Positions 11,030 through 22,503 of a stretch of 64,000 nucleotides of DNA are shown one piece after another. The notes beneath the pieces are model-generated. The model ran no database searches. It was not told the DNA's origin and saw nothing but the letters and a program-made list of their open reading frames with translations. The stretch is from Datisca glomerata (Eukaryota; Streptophyta; Magnoliopsida; Cucurbitales; Datiscaceae), in contig QANY01013371.1 of assembly GCA_003255025.1 (NCBI GenBank), positions 951,263 through 1,015,262 on the forward strand, given 5' to 3'. How positions within the stretch are numbered: the first letter of the stretch is position 1; each line of letters starts with the position of its first letter. Made by a program: the position numbers and the translations under genes.

Positions 11030-12321
11030 GAAAAAATGAATTTTAAATTTTCGTTAACCCCTAAAGAATTTGTTGTACATCACTAAGTATCTGGTGAACA
11101 CCTAAAACCTAATCGTCATACCTACTAAGAGGATCACCTATTTTTAGCTCCTAAACACCATCCTGAAGGTGCAAATCGCATCGTCAAAGACAAGCACTTG
11201 TTTTACGCCTCCAATCGCCTGTTTCACTCTCCAAACGCCATGTATAAATAGGCGATCACCATTCTCCCTCCTAATCATCACATTTTTTGGCTTAATCACC
11301 ATTTATATGGCTCTAATCTCCATTCTTCATAATTTTCCTTAAAATTGATATTTTTGTAATTATTTACTGTACACAAGGAAAATCATTGATAAAAATAGAA
11401 AAACTCATTATTTTAATGCAAACATTCATGATACTCACTTATTATATGAAATTATATTAGATTAATTAAGGATTCCTGAAATAATTGAACACTTAGTCAT
11501 AAACGCGATAAAAGTTATCATTGATAACGTTGTTGTGCTTTTGTAACAAGTATCGGGCAAGACGAGTTTTCACCAAATATAATTATATGTCGTGACGTTA
11601 TGATGGTTGATAAATCTTATTCATCACTTTGACGAACATGTATAGCCCTTAAGTTTGGATTCTACTGTTGAATCGAGCATATCCACTAGAAATTTTGAAA
11701 TTAAATATTGAAATTGAAATTTAACCTTTTATTTTATAATAATAACCCTATAATTTTTGGAAAATAACCCTTTATGTTTTAATTAATTAATCCCTATAAA
11801 TTTAATTCTCAAATCTAACCTTATTTCTTATCAAAATTAACAACATTAAAAAAACCATTCCCCCTTATTCTTAAAAAATCGATACTCACCCTCCCCCCTC
11901 ACTCTCAACACTTAATTTCTCTTTACTTAAACCCTATTCTCCTGCTTCTTCATCTCCATCTTCATCTCTATCTTCATTGCAACACACGAGTCAAACCCTC
12001 AATCTCTCATTGAACACATCCCTTACAACACACGAGATAAAACCCGCCCCAAGCCCGAGCCAAATCCCTCCAACCCACGACCCCAAACCCCATATCCTTC
12101 TAATATTGTATTTTTTTCACCAATAATGGCTAGAGGATAGAATAAAATTACAAAGGGAACATTGAGTGTGATGACGTAACCAAGTTCGAGCTCGAGTGTT
12201 TCGAAAGGGCCGTACGATGCCACCATTTATGGGGTGAAAAGATTTCATCCAAAGAATCGAAATCTTAGTAGCCCTATTCTTCATATTGCTCCAATGGAGC
12301 ATATATCTCACCCAAGCAGGT
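11030..12321. other. AT-rich stretch without a recognised gene
   Basis: Contains GGCG-flanked short motifs around 11170-11260 (ATCGCCT, AACGCC, TAGGCG), AT-rich DNA to 11870, then a pyrimidine-rich tract (11860-12000). No protein similarity was recognised. It may include the left end of the Mutator-like zone, but no terminal inverted repeat was found. Confidence 0.5.
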
Positions 12322-12872
12322 GTAAGTTTTTCTTTAAAGATTTTGAATTTTATGTGTTATATTGTTAAAACACCTAATATATACTTGATTCGTTCTGTAA
12401 ATTGGGTGTTTTTATGTGATGATTATAGAAATGTATGGTTGTTGGTAGAAATACATGTCCTAGATGGAAAACTATAGTATTTTCATGAGTGCCCAAAAAG
12501 TGTTCGACGAAATATCATAATGAATTATATGGAGTATTTTTTTCATTGTCCGTAAGGTGCTTGATAAAATGCCAGATTGAGATTTATACTATATTTATAT
12601 GAATGCCCATAACATATTCGATGAAATGCTATATCCCATCCAAGGATAAAATGTAAGTTTCTTTAACAAAAAATTTGGTTGTTATAAGTTATATTGTTAA
12701 AACACCAAATAGATACTTGAATCATTTTGAAAACTAAATGTTTTTTATGTGATGCTTCTTGAAATGTATGATTATTTGTAGCGATATATATTTTGGATGA
12801 AAAATTATAGTGTATGTTTATTGCCTGTAAGATGTTCGACGAAATGTCACAATAGGGATTATAGTACATTTT
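12322..12872. repeat. Diverged tandem duplication, 330-bp period
   Basis: The two halves begin GTAAGTTT at about 12322 and 12652. Both carry GTTATATTGTTAAAACACC (12356 and 12686), TTTTTATGTGATG, GAAATGTATG and GTTCGACGAAAT. It sits just upstream of the PMD gene and looks like duplicated promoter or intron sequence. Confidence 0.78.
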
Positions 12873-12927
12873 TCTCCGCACACCTTTTTCTCTGAGTCAT
12901 ACTTACAATTTGGTTTCTTAGGCTGAG

Positions 12928-14940
12928 TTCTATGATCTTGGTATTCGTGGTTTTGGAAACACTACACTAGTAGCTCGATGGTACAGTAGGCTTTCTGAAA
13001 ATGTGAGAAGGAATATTGATGCTTCTGGGTTTAGTTATTTCATAAGTATATTGAAAAATGGGCAGGTGGATCTCGTCTCATTGAAAAGTCTGGCCGAGAA
13101 ATGGTGAGATACAACCTACACCTTTTGCGGGTGAAATGACAATGACCCCATTGAACTTTGTTGCGATAACTGGCTTGAAAGTCGACGGTTGACAACTAGA
13201 CTATGATTTGGAACTCTATAAGAACAAGAAGACTTTGCAAAAATAGCTAGTTGGCAAACCGTTATCGGAGGTTGGAGAAACAAAGTTAGTTATCAATGGA
13301 TATTTGATAATTATGTTAGGTACGAGTGTACTCCTAAGCAAGAGGACATTTTGACGAGAGTTTTTCTTCTGGTGCTCTTGGGTAGTACTTTTTTTACGAC
13401 AAGAGCAATAAAGTTTATTCGTACTTTCTCCCCAACCTACAAAAAATAGATGAGATACGAGAGTATAATTGGGGTGGTTCGACGTTGTCCATATTGTATT
13501 GCCATATGGACGCTTTATGTCGCGATAAAAGTGTAGGGACAATGGGTTTTTGGAGAGCATGAGAGGTATGGGCTTCTGAGTACTTCCCGTGTTTGGTACT
13601 GAACAGACCATTGGGTGGTCCAAACACATTCTCAAGAGTAGCACGTTGGATAGACATTGAGTCAGGAACAAGGGTTCTTGGTCACTGCCTAAAAGAATTT
13701 CGTGTTAAGCTTTGATATGTGAGGCCCAATGAGGTATATGTTTTATTATATCCATTCTTATCTTGTGCCCCCCTGAGAATGAATAATGTTTTACTGACAA
13801 ACTGTTTGTTTTTGAACTTGCAGATCAATTGGAACCTTTGGGGACAATGTACAAGTTTTCCAGACTATTGCATCGACAGTATAGCTTCTACCCCATGAGA
13901 ATTTTACTACAAGGACCTGCTGGAGGAGCATGGTACTTGGGTGAGCGCGTTTCATGGTATAGTATGGGAATCGATGGACCGTACATCCCACACAAACCCC
14001 CAAATTCAATGTTATGTGACCAACCATTCATTAAAGAGGATCTGTCTTGTGGTCTTGGAAGTTTCAAAGTGACACACTTTATCGTTGATGTAGACAGTGA
14101 TAATGAAGATATGACTTATGATGAAGTCCAAAAAAAGTGGTTGTCTTCATCTTCGCAGGTGTTAAACGTCTCTAAGTGATTTTTAAATATAGGAGATTAA
14201 TCATATTGCTATACAATGTAATTTTGTAATCTACTATGTATAGGCAGCAAAACTAGCAACCACAAAAGCCACAACAGTACTAGGAGCATCAGGGTCGGCT
14301 AGAGCGACCGTTGATGATACAAGAGTGGCTGACATCCCACTACCATCGTGGTAGATTCAATTACCGCTCCCAGATGGTGGTAATGAGTTGGTTGACATTC
14401 CAAATGATGTTCCAGTCTGGGGTCTTCCATCTGCTGAAGTCGATTATATGAGTTATCATGTTAATATGTATTATTTAGTCATTCAATATCATATTAACGT
14501 ACAATTTGGATAATACAGGTGTCAGCGGCATACGCGACATGCATGATGCGCATGATTGACGATGTCAACAAGATGTTATTTGAGAAATTGTTGAGCGTAC
14601 GTGAGGCAATGATGAAGGCGATGATAAAGGCCAAAACGTCAATGAAAAAAAGGATAAGAAAATGATAAACTTACGATCTTTCCCTTTTTATTTTTTAGTC
14701 TGAAAATAAAATATATTGAATATGTACACTTGTAGGCGAAGTTGCAAAGACGCATGCTCATGTATGAAACTCAAGAAAGCAGACATGAGAGTGATGACAA
14801 TAGTGAAGATTCAGTTAAAAGACGACACCAATGAGGATATTGAATCAGAACGAGAACATGAAGGACGTACAAAGCATTCACATGCTGCTTTGTGGAAAAA
14901 GAGAAAAGTTACACCATGATGTTTTGTCAAAGTTGATATG
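12928..14940 (+). pseudogene. Plant mobile domain (PMD, MAIN-like) pseudogene
   Basis: PMD proteins (PF10536, aminotransferase-like plant mobile domain) occur in transposon genes and in the host proteins MAIN/MAIL1. Here 12928-13107 reads FYDLGIRGFGNTTLVARWYS and SLKSLAEKW, then a TGA (13105-13107) where a second Trp is expected. A frameshift follows, then GEMTMTPLNFVAITGLKVDG. Further blocks: LGSTFFTTRAIKFIRTF, and after a GT (13734) to AG (13823) intron, YPMRILLQGPAGGAWYLGER and SMGIDGPYIPHKPPNSM (13829-14179). A charged tail with NEDIESEREHEGRTKH lies at 14716-14919 after more intron-like sequence. Stops and shifts show decay. It lies upstream of a FAR1-like transposase, a setting in which PMD genes are often mobilised by Mutator-like elements. 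Confidence 0.8.
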
Positions 14941-15369
14941 AACTTTTTGTGGATATAAATATGCTGGATTCTAAGTTTGTTTGGATTGGATTCTAAGTTT
15001 TATAGGATTATAAATTTGTCAAAGTTGCATGATAGTCGTCTGACATTTTATGGATATAAATATGCAATTAATATTGTGGGTTTTCTAATATTTACAGGGA
15101 GGTTCTGTCGAATCGTTGGTTAAAAGTTGGAACGGGATTCTAAGTTTTTTATTGTATCGTTGATTTTTAAACTTGATCCTAAACATTTTGTGTATGAGGA
15201 TAACATTTACAAACCATCAATCTATCCAATTGGATTCTACGAAGAGTAGATTCACCCCTTATATTATGGTTCATCACGCGCTTACAAACCGTCAATCTAT
15301 CCAAACATTTTAAATTTCTAAATTTATTTTTTAATTTTTCCATCCAATTTTTTAAGCATAATAGGGAGT

Positions 15370-15665
15370 ATTGAGACCAAACGCATGACACAAAGGCGTT
15401 TGGCCCATGTCGATGGACACAAGCCAAATGGTTGTTACAATGGCGTTTGGGGCTCAAATGCCATCAGCAGGACCCAAATGCTTGGCACAAAGGCATTTGG
15501 GGCCCAAACGCCATCAACAGGCCTGAAACGCCATCCATTATTGGCGATTCGCTGTCATGAATGGCGTTTGGGGTCAGCTGGTTGCGTTTGGGCCCCAAAC
15601 TCCTATTACTATGGTCATTGTAAGAACACATAAGGGAGCAAGTCTTTTGGCAGCGTTTGGGTCAT
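15370..15665. repeat. Cluster of GGCGTTTGGG / CCCAAACGCC motifs
   Basis: At least ten degenerate copies of GGCGTTTGGGGCCCAAACG-like half or full palindromes in both orientations, about 20-50 bp apart, between the PMD gene and the transposase gene. Local GC is clearly above the surroundings. Related AACGCC/GGCG motifs recur near 11200-11260. Function unknown; it could be a transposase-binding array or a degenerate minisatellite. Confidence 0.75.
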
Positions 15666-15900
15666 AATTGCCTAGTTTGACTTTTTATTGGTTGGTAATG
15701 TCATATGGTTCATGTTTAATAAGGGTAATTACTCTTCGTAAACCATCTTGAAAAATTATATATTCACTCAACTAAACACATTCTCACTAATTTTTAAGTG
15801 CTCTAAACTTCAAATACACTTGCTTCTTCATTTTCTTTGTTTGGATTATCCAATTTCCATCTCCAACTAAGTGATCGGTTACACCAAAAAGGTAATGTTT

Positions 15901-16015
15901 GTTTAGTTTTCTTTAATTTTTTTAAGATTAAGCATATTCAAAGATGAGTGATCCTGATGTTTAGTTTTCTATAATTTTTTAAGATTAAGCATCTTCAAAG
16001 ATGAGTCATCATGAA
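15901..16015. repeat. 58-bp tandem duplication at the transposase 5' end
   Basis: GTTTAGTTTTCT at 15901 and 15959, then AAGATTAAGCAT and TTCAAAGATGAGT in both. The duplicated unit includes an ATG, so the transposase region has two candidate start codons, the second at 16001. Confidence 0.85.
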
Positions 16016-18375
16016 ATGCGCATATACTCGGGTGAGACAAGTACACGACGAGGTTCATCCACATTAGCAAACTTACGAAATGAGGGTGTTATTGGTGAAA
16101 ATTTGATACGTTACAAGAGGCCGAACATTTCTACTTTACGTATGCAGCCGATGTTGGGTTCAGTGTATGAAAAGATAATAAACGCAAGAACATAGAGGGA
16201 AAAACTGTGCTACAGAGATGGGTTTGCTCAAAAGAAGGAATTCAAGGGAAAAATATATAGGTAGAGAGGACACCAAGTGAGAACCAATAGGCTTGGCAAG
16301 GGTGGATTGCCATGCTTGTTTTAGGGTGAACATGGATAAGAAGACAAAAAATAGGTCGTTAAAGATTTTGAAGCTAGCACAACCATCCCACCACCTCATC
16401 ACAGGACGTGCCCTTTCTTCGATCAAATAGAGTAGTGAATGAAGCGGACATGGCCCATGCAAGAGGATTGTACAATGTTGGTGTAAGGCTAAGCGAAGTG
16501 TTTGATTACATGGTCGACCAAGTAGGTTCTTACGAAAATATGGGGTTCTTACGGACATATCTCTACGATAAGATGGAGAAACAATGAAAAGCGCAGGCCA
16601 TCAAAACTGATTCAGAAGCAGCTATTGCTTTTTTTACTGTAAAATTGGAGATGGATCCAAATATGTATTGCAAATACGACATTCACATGGATAATCATGT
16701 AGCGAATTTATTCTAGGCAGACTCAACATGCCAAGTTGGCTATCACTGTTTCGGTAATGCATTAGCGTTCAATACAACCTACAGGACGACTGCATACATG
16801 AAACTGCTCGTGATTTTCCTTGGCGTGAACTATCACTACAAGACCATAATATTTGGTTGCACATTGTTGGTTGATGAGACTGTGGAAACCTATCAATTGG
16901 TGTTAAAGACTTTCTTGGATGCCATGAAAAACAAGATGCCTCAATCAGTCATTACAGATGTCGATAAGGCAATGCGTAAAGTAATCAAGGCGGTCCTCCC
17001 CAATTGCAATCATCAGCTTTATGCATGGCATCTCGAATGAAATGCCCAATCAAACATGCATAACCCAGATTTTCTACAGGCATTCCAGAGAGTCATGTTT
17101 TACGTACTTAGTGAAGGGGAGTTCGTAGAGGAATGTGATCATTTGATAGAGTCGTTCAACCTCAGGCAAAACAAATGGGTACAATGGATGTATGCCAAGC
17201 GTGAACGTTGGACATAGGCCTTCCAACATAGAAAATTCTTTGCTTTCATGAGAACGATTCAACGATCTGATGGTATGAACGTGTATATCTACTCATTCGT
17301 TGAACATCAATCTAAACTATTTGAATTCGTGCTATAATTTGATCAGGCGTTGTCACGTATTTGACACGAGGAGAGGTTGGAGAATTTCAAGTTGACAAAT
17401 GAAACGCCAGTGCTTCAGACTCACTTGCGTGCGTTAGAGCAACACACGACAAATGTGTTCACATAAAAATTATTTAAACCTGTGCATAAGGAGATCATGG
17501 GTGAAGCATCATTTATAGTTTGTGCTCTGACACATGATGGGGAGGCTCGAAATTATTCGTTGGTCGAGTTTGGGGTGTCGAATGACTCATACATAGTGAC
17601 ATGAGACCAAAAACTTGATACGTTCAAGTGCAGTTGTGGTAAGTTTGAATCAATGGGGATATCGTGTCATCATATGTTTACTATTATGAAAGCAGAACAT
17701 ATGTAACAGATCCCAAACACACGCATACTAGACTGGTGGTGGATCACTGTGAAGAGTAGTATACTACCAACTGGGTCAAGCCATTCCCATCTGGATACAG
17801 ATGATACAGTATTGCTATGCTATAATTCAATCCAACCAGCTGCCAAAAGACTTGCTCACTTTATGTCAAAGTCAAATGAATGGTTGACTCGAGCCAAATT
17901 GGAGATTGGGATGCTTTATGCAAAATATGAGACCTTCTGGAAGGAGAAGGTCGCCAATGAACATGATGTGAAGCACGAGGATGGTGTAGAGATTAAAAGA
18001 GGCCCTGTTGAATACCCGATAATTATGAAGACGAAGAGCAGCCAAGGTGCTAGCTCGAGTAAAGCACGACCAAACACCCGTCGATGTGGTCATTGTAAGA
18101 ACACTGGACATACCAAACAGATATGTCCAGAATTACCGAGCGATGTGCATGTCACGATGCCCGACGATAATAATGATGATCCAGTACCATCTAACGTGCA
18201 AGGTTCACATGTGACAGGGGTCTCCAGACAAGGTGCGTCCCCATTCAATGTGCAAGGTGCGTACCCATTCAACCCATTTGCATACCCACCACCATTCAAC
18301 ACAAAAGGTGGGTACCCTATGTACAACACAAACATCCCATACTGGTATAATTTTCTGTATGTCCCGTCGCAGTAA
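16001..18375 (+). pseudogene. FAR1-like Mutator transposase, decayed
   Basis: FAR1/FHY3-like MULE transposases cut and paste DNA with a DDE RNase H-like core. In order: a leader (16001-16195); ADMAHARGLYNVGVRLSEVF (about 16450) and YENMGFLRTYLYDKMEKQ; MDPNMYCKYDIHMDNHVANL; FGNALAFNTTYRTTAYMKLL; FGCTLLVDETVETYQLVLKT; SVITDVDKAMRKVIKAVLPN and LYAWHLE (ends 17040); a SWIM zinc finger FKCSCGKFESMGISCHHMF (about 17626-17682); and an intact tail at 17749-18375 with a CCHC-like RCGHCKNTGHTKQIC (about 18084-18126) and a Pro/Tyr/Asn-rich end. The first catalytic Asp (AFDTTY in relatives) is Asn; the second (ITDVD) remains. In-frame stops at about 16588, 16717, 17038 and 17704, plus shifts upstream, make it a pseudogene. 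The frame is remarkably well kept from 16600 to 18375. Confidence 0.88.
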
Positions 18376-18448
18376 ATGTACATTTTTTTAACTTGCTTTC
18401 ATAGTTTTTTTAGAATGTTAATATATGAATATTTATAAACCCGCTTAT

Positions 18449-18668
18449 TTATAACAATACACAATAATTCTGCAAAATTTGCTAATTTATAACTGTACAA
18501 AATAATTCTACAACATCTATTTATCATCACTGTACACGATAACTTACAAAAACCTCTTTTATTTGTAGTTGTACATAATAATATACAAAATTTGTTTATC
18601 ATCCTTGTAAACAATAACTTACAAAATTTATTTATCTTCACTATACACAATAATCATATACAAAAGAT
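18449..18668. repeat. Minisatellite, about 36-39 bp x 6
   Basis: Degenerate units of the type TTTATAACTGTACACAATAA followed by TTACAAAATTTG, starting just after the transposase stop. AT-rich and non-coding. Confidence 0.8.
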
Positions 18669-18735
18669 GACACAAAAATGTCTACTTGGAGGGATGCTCG
18701 ACCAAGACATGCCTATGATCCTAATTCTATCCAAA

Positions 18736-18922
18736 ACTCACCCATTTGTCATTTCTAAGAAATTCGATGAGCTAGAGGTTATGGAAGATGACAATAACGA
18801 AGGGAAAATAAATTTTGAAGCGTACGAAGATATCCCTCTTCAAAATTTATTGGACCATCGTTATTTCCTTCTTCAATAACCTCTAGCTCACCAAATTTCT
18901 CAGAAATGGAAAATGGGTGAGT
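18736..18922. repeat. Long foldback hairpin (85-bp arms, 17-bp loop)
   Basis: The left arm 18736-18820 (ACTCACCCATTTG to AAATTTTGAAG) pairs with the right arm 18838-18922 (CTTCAAAATTTAT to AAATGGGTGAGT), with roughly a dozen mismatches and small gaps. The loop is CGTACGAAGATATCCCT. An open frame runs through the left arm, probably by chance. It could be a foldback MITE or a source of small RNA. No target duplication was recognised. Confidence 0.85.
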
Positions 18923-19194
18923 GTTTGAATAAGAACATAAAAAAATAGGTCATAATAATGTAATACAATATTATCTATCCCTTCATTTTTTTCCTCTTCT
19001 CAAGCCTTTTCTTTAAGTAGGACTCATCTTTAGTGGAGTCGAGTCTTCGATACAGATGAGTTCGTATTATAAAATTGATCAACTCTATCATGTAACGTAT
19101 CATACAAGATGTTCCAAGAATGGTTGATGATCTTCAACAAAATATTACACCGAAGATCGTACAATTTATACTTCTGTAAAAATGATCCCAATAT

Positions 19195-19720
19195 TCAACA
19201 AACTATCATACACCTTAACATATTCAATAACAACAGCCATAAACGAGAAAATCCAGAACAATCAGAAAATTTCCAATTACATAATAAAAAGAACCATAAC
19301 TTCAAACTAAAACAAAACAGAAAATAATGCTGTAAGGTTTGAACATTCACCTAACTATCATACACCTAAAGAAATTCAATAATAACAACCATAAATGAGC
19401 AAATCCACAACAATCAGAAAAATTTCAATTACATAGCTAAAAGTACCCAACTAAAACAAAACAGAAAATGAGATGCTCTAAGACTTGAATATTCACCAAA
19501 ACTATCATACACCTTAACAAATTCAATACTGATAGCCACAAACGAGCAAGCCTAGAAGAATCAGAAAAATTCCAATTACATAACTAAAGGAATCCTAAAA
19601 ATAACCAGTAATGACAACCACAATTGAGTAAAATCCAAAACAATAAAAAAATTCCCAATTAGAGAACTAAAAGAACCCAAAATTATAACAAACAAAAAAT
19701 AAAGCTCTCAAGTTTAACAA
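19195..19720. repeat. Tandem repeat, about 150 bp x 3.4
   Basis: Landmark ACTATCATACACC at 19202, 19353 and 19501, followed in each copy by ATTCAATA, CCATAAACGAG or variants, AATCAGAAAAATT and AATTACATA. A fourth, more degenerate copy lacks the landmark. It lies between the convergent transposase and Ulp1 genes. Confidence 0.85.
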
Positions 19721-19749
19721 AATGTAAATGATATCTGACAAATTACCTA

Positions 19750-22503
19750 GGAATAATAGTCGACAACAATTCCTGCCATGATGTCATCCATATATCTCAA
19801 GACCCACATGCCTCAATCATTTGTGCAAACGTAATAATAAATGCATCATTAAACGATCAACGAAGCCCAATCAAATTCGCGATCAGTGAACTTACCCATT
19901 TGATTGAGTGACCACTTGGGGCGGACCTGAAATTTTGAATGAAGAGAAGGTTGTTGGCAGGGGCAATAAATCTATGAGCTTAGGCCCAAATATGAAGTTC
20001 ATACCTTCTAACTATAATTTCATTCATAAAATATAAAAAGGTAATCAATGTCAAAATCACAAATGTTATAAGACAAATTACAAGTCATGATGAGGGGTTA
20101 GAACATACAATATTTTTGACATTTTCGGTTCGTCCCGCGTTAAGTCGGCCACCTGGCAAGGTGTCCCATACAGTGACTTCCTGGTCCATGATGGAGATCT
20201 TGGCCATAAACCAATGATCTTGACCGTCATGTACTGGAATACAGATCTAGATTACACAATACATTTACACAATCATACTGAGTCAACATTTAATATCTTA
20301 ACTACATTAAATTTGTTTACCGTCTTTTTAGCTCAAGCGTTGACACGTATCTATCCACAATCTTGTGTTACCTTACTAATTAGGAAGCTCTACTAGTTTT
20401 GAAATACATTGACTCTCCAGTGGCACAAAAAAACATATTACAATGTACATACAAATCTAAATAAGGATGATACTGAATAGAAGATACTCACAACAAAGAA
20501 CGTGAGAACAAACCAGAATCGGTTGTTCTTCGACACTCGATGAGCCTCCAATTTCAAAATGCGGAAAAACTAGCTATAACTTCCGAGCCAAGCCAATTTT
20601 CTAGGTTGAGAGTCTTTAGGTCCCTCTGTTTAGCATGGAGGCCAAAATTTCTAATGAGAATCTCACTATAAAAGACAAATAAAAGACAATATTAATCAAA
20701 ATTTGGTCGTGATGTTGTGTCAAATTTTGTTAGATTAGTGTGACTACTACCTATCCTCTAATCTTTTCTAAAAATTATACCTAATCGATCATCTTTCACT
20801 TCTAATGGGTCCAGCAACGTGTACGAACCTACTTTCAATAACTTCTTGTTGCGTTTAGTGGTCGGTTTACCCTTCAAATAGGGTGAACTGAGTAGAAGAC
20901 CATCTCTCCTCTCCCGAGTGCTACGCAACTGCATCAGGAATTGGCTATCGATAGACTCGGACAAGACATGTTTGCTCTACCAAAACACATCCCCAAGTAA
21001 GGTGTTAGATTAATAAAAAGATGAAATATGAATAAACAGAATAATACCTTTTGACGTCCTTTAGTTGTTCTAGTCAAAGATGGTTTCCTGACCAATACCA
21101 GGTCAGCGAATACATTGTCTAAAGCATCCAGCTGGATGCACCTTTCATCATTATCACCTTTATATAATGGTGATGAAGAGACCGGTAGCTCTTCTTCACG
21201 GGAGGGACTCATATGCTAATCAAAACCTCATTGTTCTTTACCTTGAGTCAGGCTGACGTGTGGCTCATCGTCTTGAGCTCGAGACTTACGAATGTCCCGT
21301 TCCAAAAGACTCATCAATGTAGTGCACATATTCTCTTGGATGACCATCATCTTTCTCTGCACCTCCATTAATTATGAAATATCTGCCCTCATGGAGCTGG
21401 ACTCCGCTTGAAGAGCGATCACTTGTACACTTAAAGCACCTAGCCCCACGACTTATTCTTTAGGTAGATCTGCACACACGTCCTTGCGAACGTGCTTACG
21501 CTCGCGGACCTTCCAAACCTCGTGAGGCCAAGCTTATCCTCCAAATTTGCAATATTCTAAAATGCTTACTACACCGCTTTTAGGCCAATCTTATCATCCC
21601 CTTGATTTTATAAAATAAATCATTTTTGCAACGACCCTGTCGTTCCACCTTAGCAGCAAAGGCTGGTTCAAGTCAACATAGTTAATAGCACATGCCAACT
21701 TCTCCAGATAAAATTGTTGCATCGAAATGAATTACTAGTAAATATACATATGTTATAATGCGAAGTAATGCCAATGTACACTAAATATATTACTTGTATA
21801 AATAACAAGTATCCGGTAATGCTATGGTGATGGTTGGTTTGATACCTCGTGACACCATCCACAAAATTTTTAAAACAAACGGAATCATAATTCTTCTGTT
21901 GGATGGTCGCGGCTGACTTCACAGTGCTCAACCATGAATGATTGTCGATTGGTTTTGATCGAGGAGATAAAAAACCCTGACAGTGTACAACACAAAGGCT
22001 TGCCTCCAGCAGTCACCGTCAGACTTCTCAATCAAGAATTTTGATAAGGCGTTCACCAAAATATCACATTTGGCGTTCACCCACTTCACCTTTAGATCTT
22101 TTATCTCATTCACATCGTCATCGAATTTGATCTCCTGCCCACCATCAAAGATGCCCAGTATAGAAGTCACATCATTTACGGTGACTTTGAATGTCGACTT
22201 ATGGACATTCAACGTGCAGGTGGGTGGATCGAAGCAACCTGATAGTTACTACAAGAAGTTCCTCTTCATCTTGTGACATTTAATATCCAACAACCCTCTG
22301 AATCCCATCTCCACGACCGTTCTCCTCTTCCCCTCATCGAAATTTGCAATAAGATCCACAAATTTCTCCAATGTACAACATGTGAGCAGCTTCCGTTTAA
22401 AGGAAGGCCTTCTCGGATGACTAGGACTGGGTTGTTCAGCTCCACCTTCAATGGCATGGATTTCATTTTCTTTCAAATAATTGAGTTTGACTTCCTTCGT
22501 CAT
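19750..22503 (-). pseudogene. Ulp1-like (C48) protease gene carried in the MULE zone, decayed
   Basis: Ulp1/C48 proteases remove SUMO-like tags; plant MULEs often carry Ulp1-like genes. The likely start is ATG at 22503, reading MTKEVKLNYLKENEIHAIEG. Then come CCTLEKFVDLIANFDEGKRR, MGFRGLLDIKCHKM, CFDPPTCTLNVHKSTFKVTV and VTSILGIFDGGQEIKF (22212-21928), the N-terminal region usual in these transposon proteins. After a shift: KNFVDGVTRYQTNHH and GYLLFIQVIYLVYIG. An acidic linker lies at 21212-20758. The catalytic part has His in DHWFMAKI (20214-20216), Asp in VTVWDTLPGG (20163-20165), an intron (about 20100-19930), then ND, a TGA (19813-19815) and GMWVLRYMDD, where relatives have NDCG. The nucleophile codon is thus a stop. 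It is convergent with the FAR1-like transposase. Confidence 0.82.

Noticed and set aside
18592..18879. 95-codon open frame over the 18.7-kb hairpin
   Set aside because: Its coding potential is explained by one hairpin arm; no similarity.
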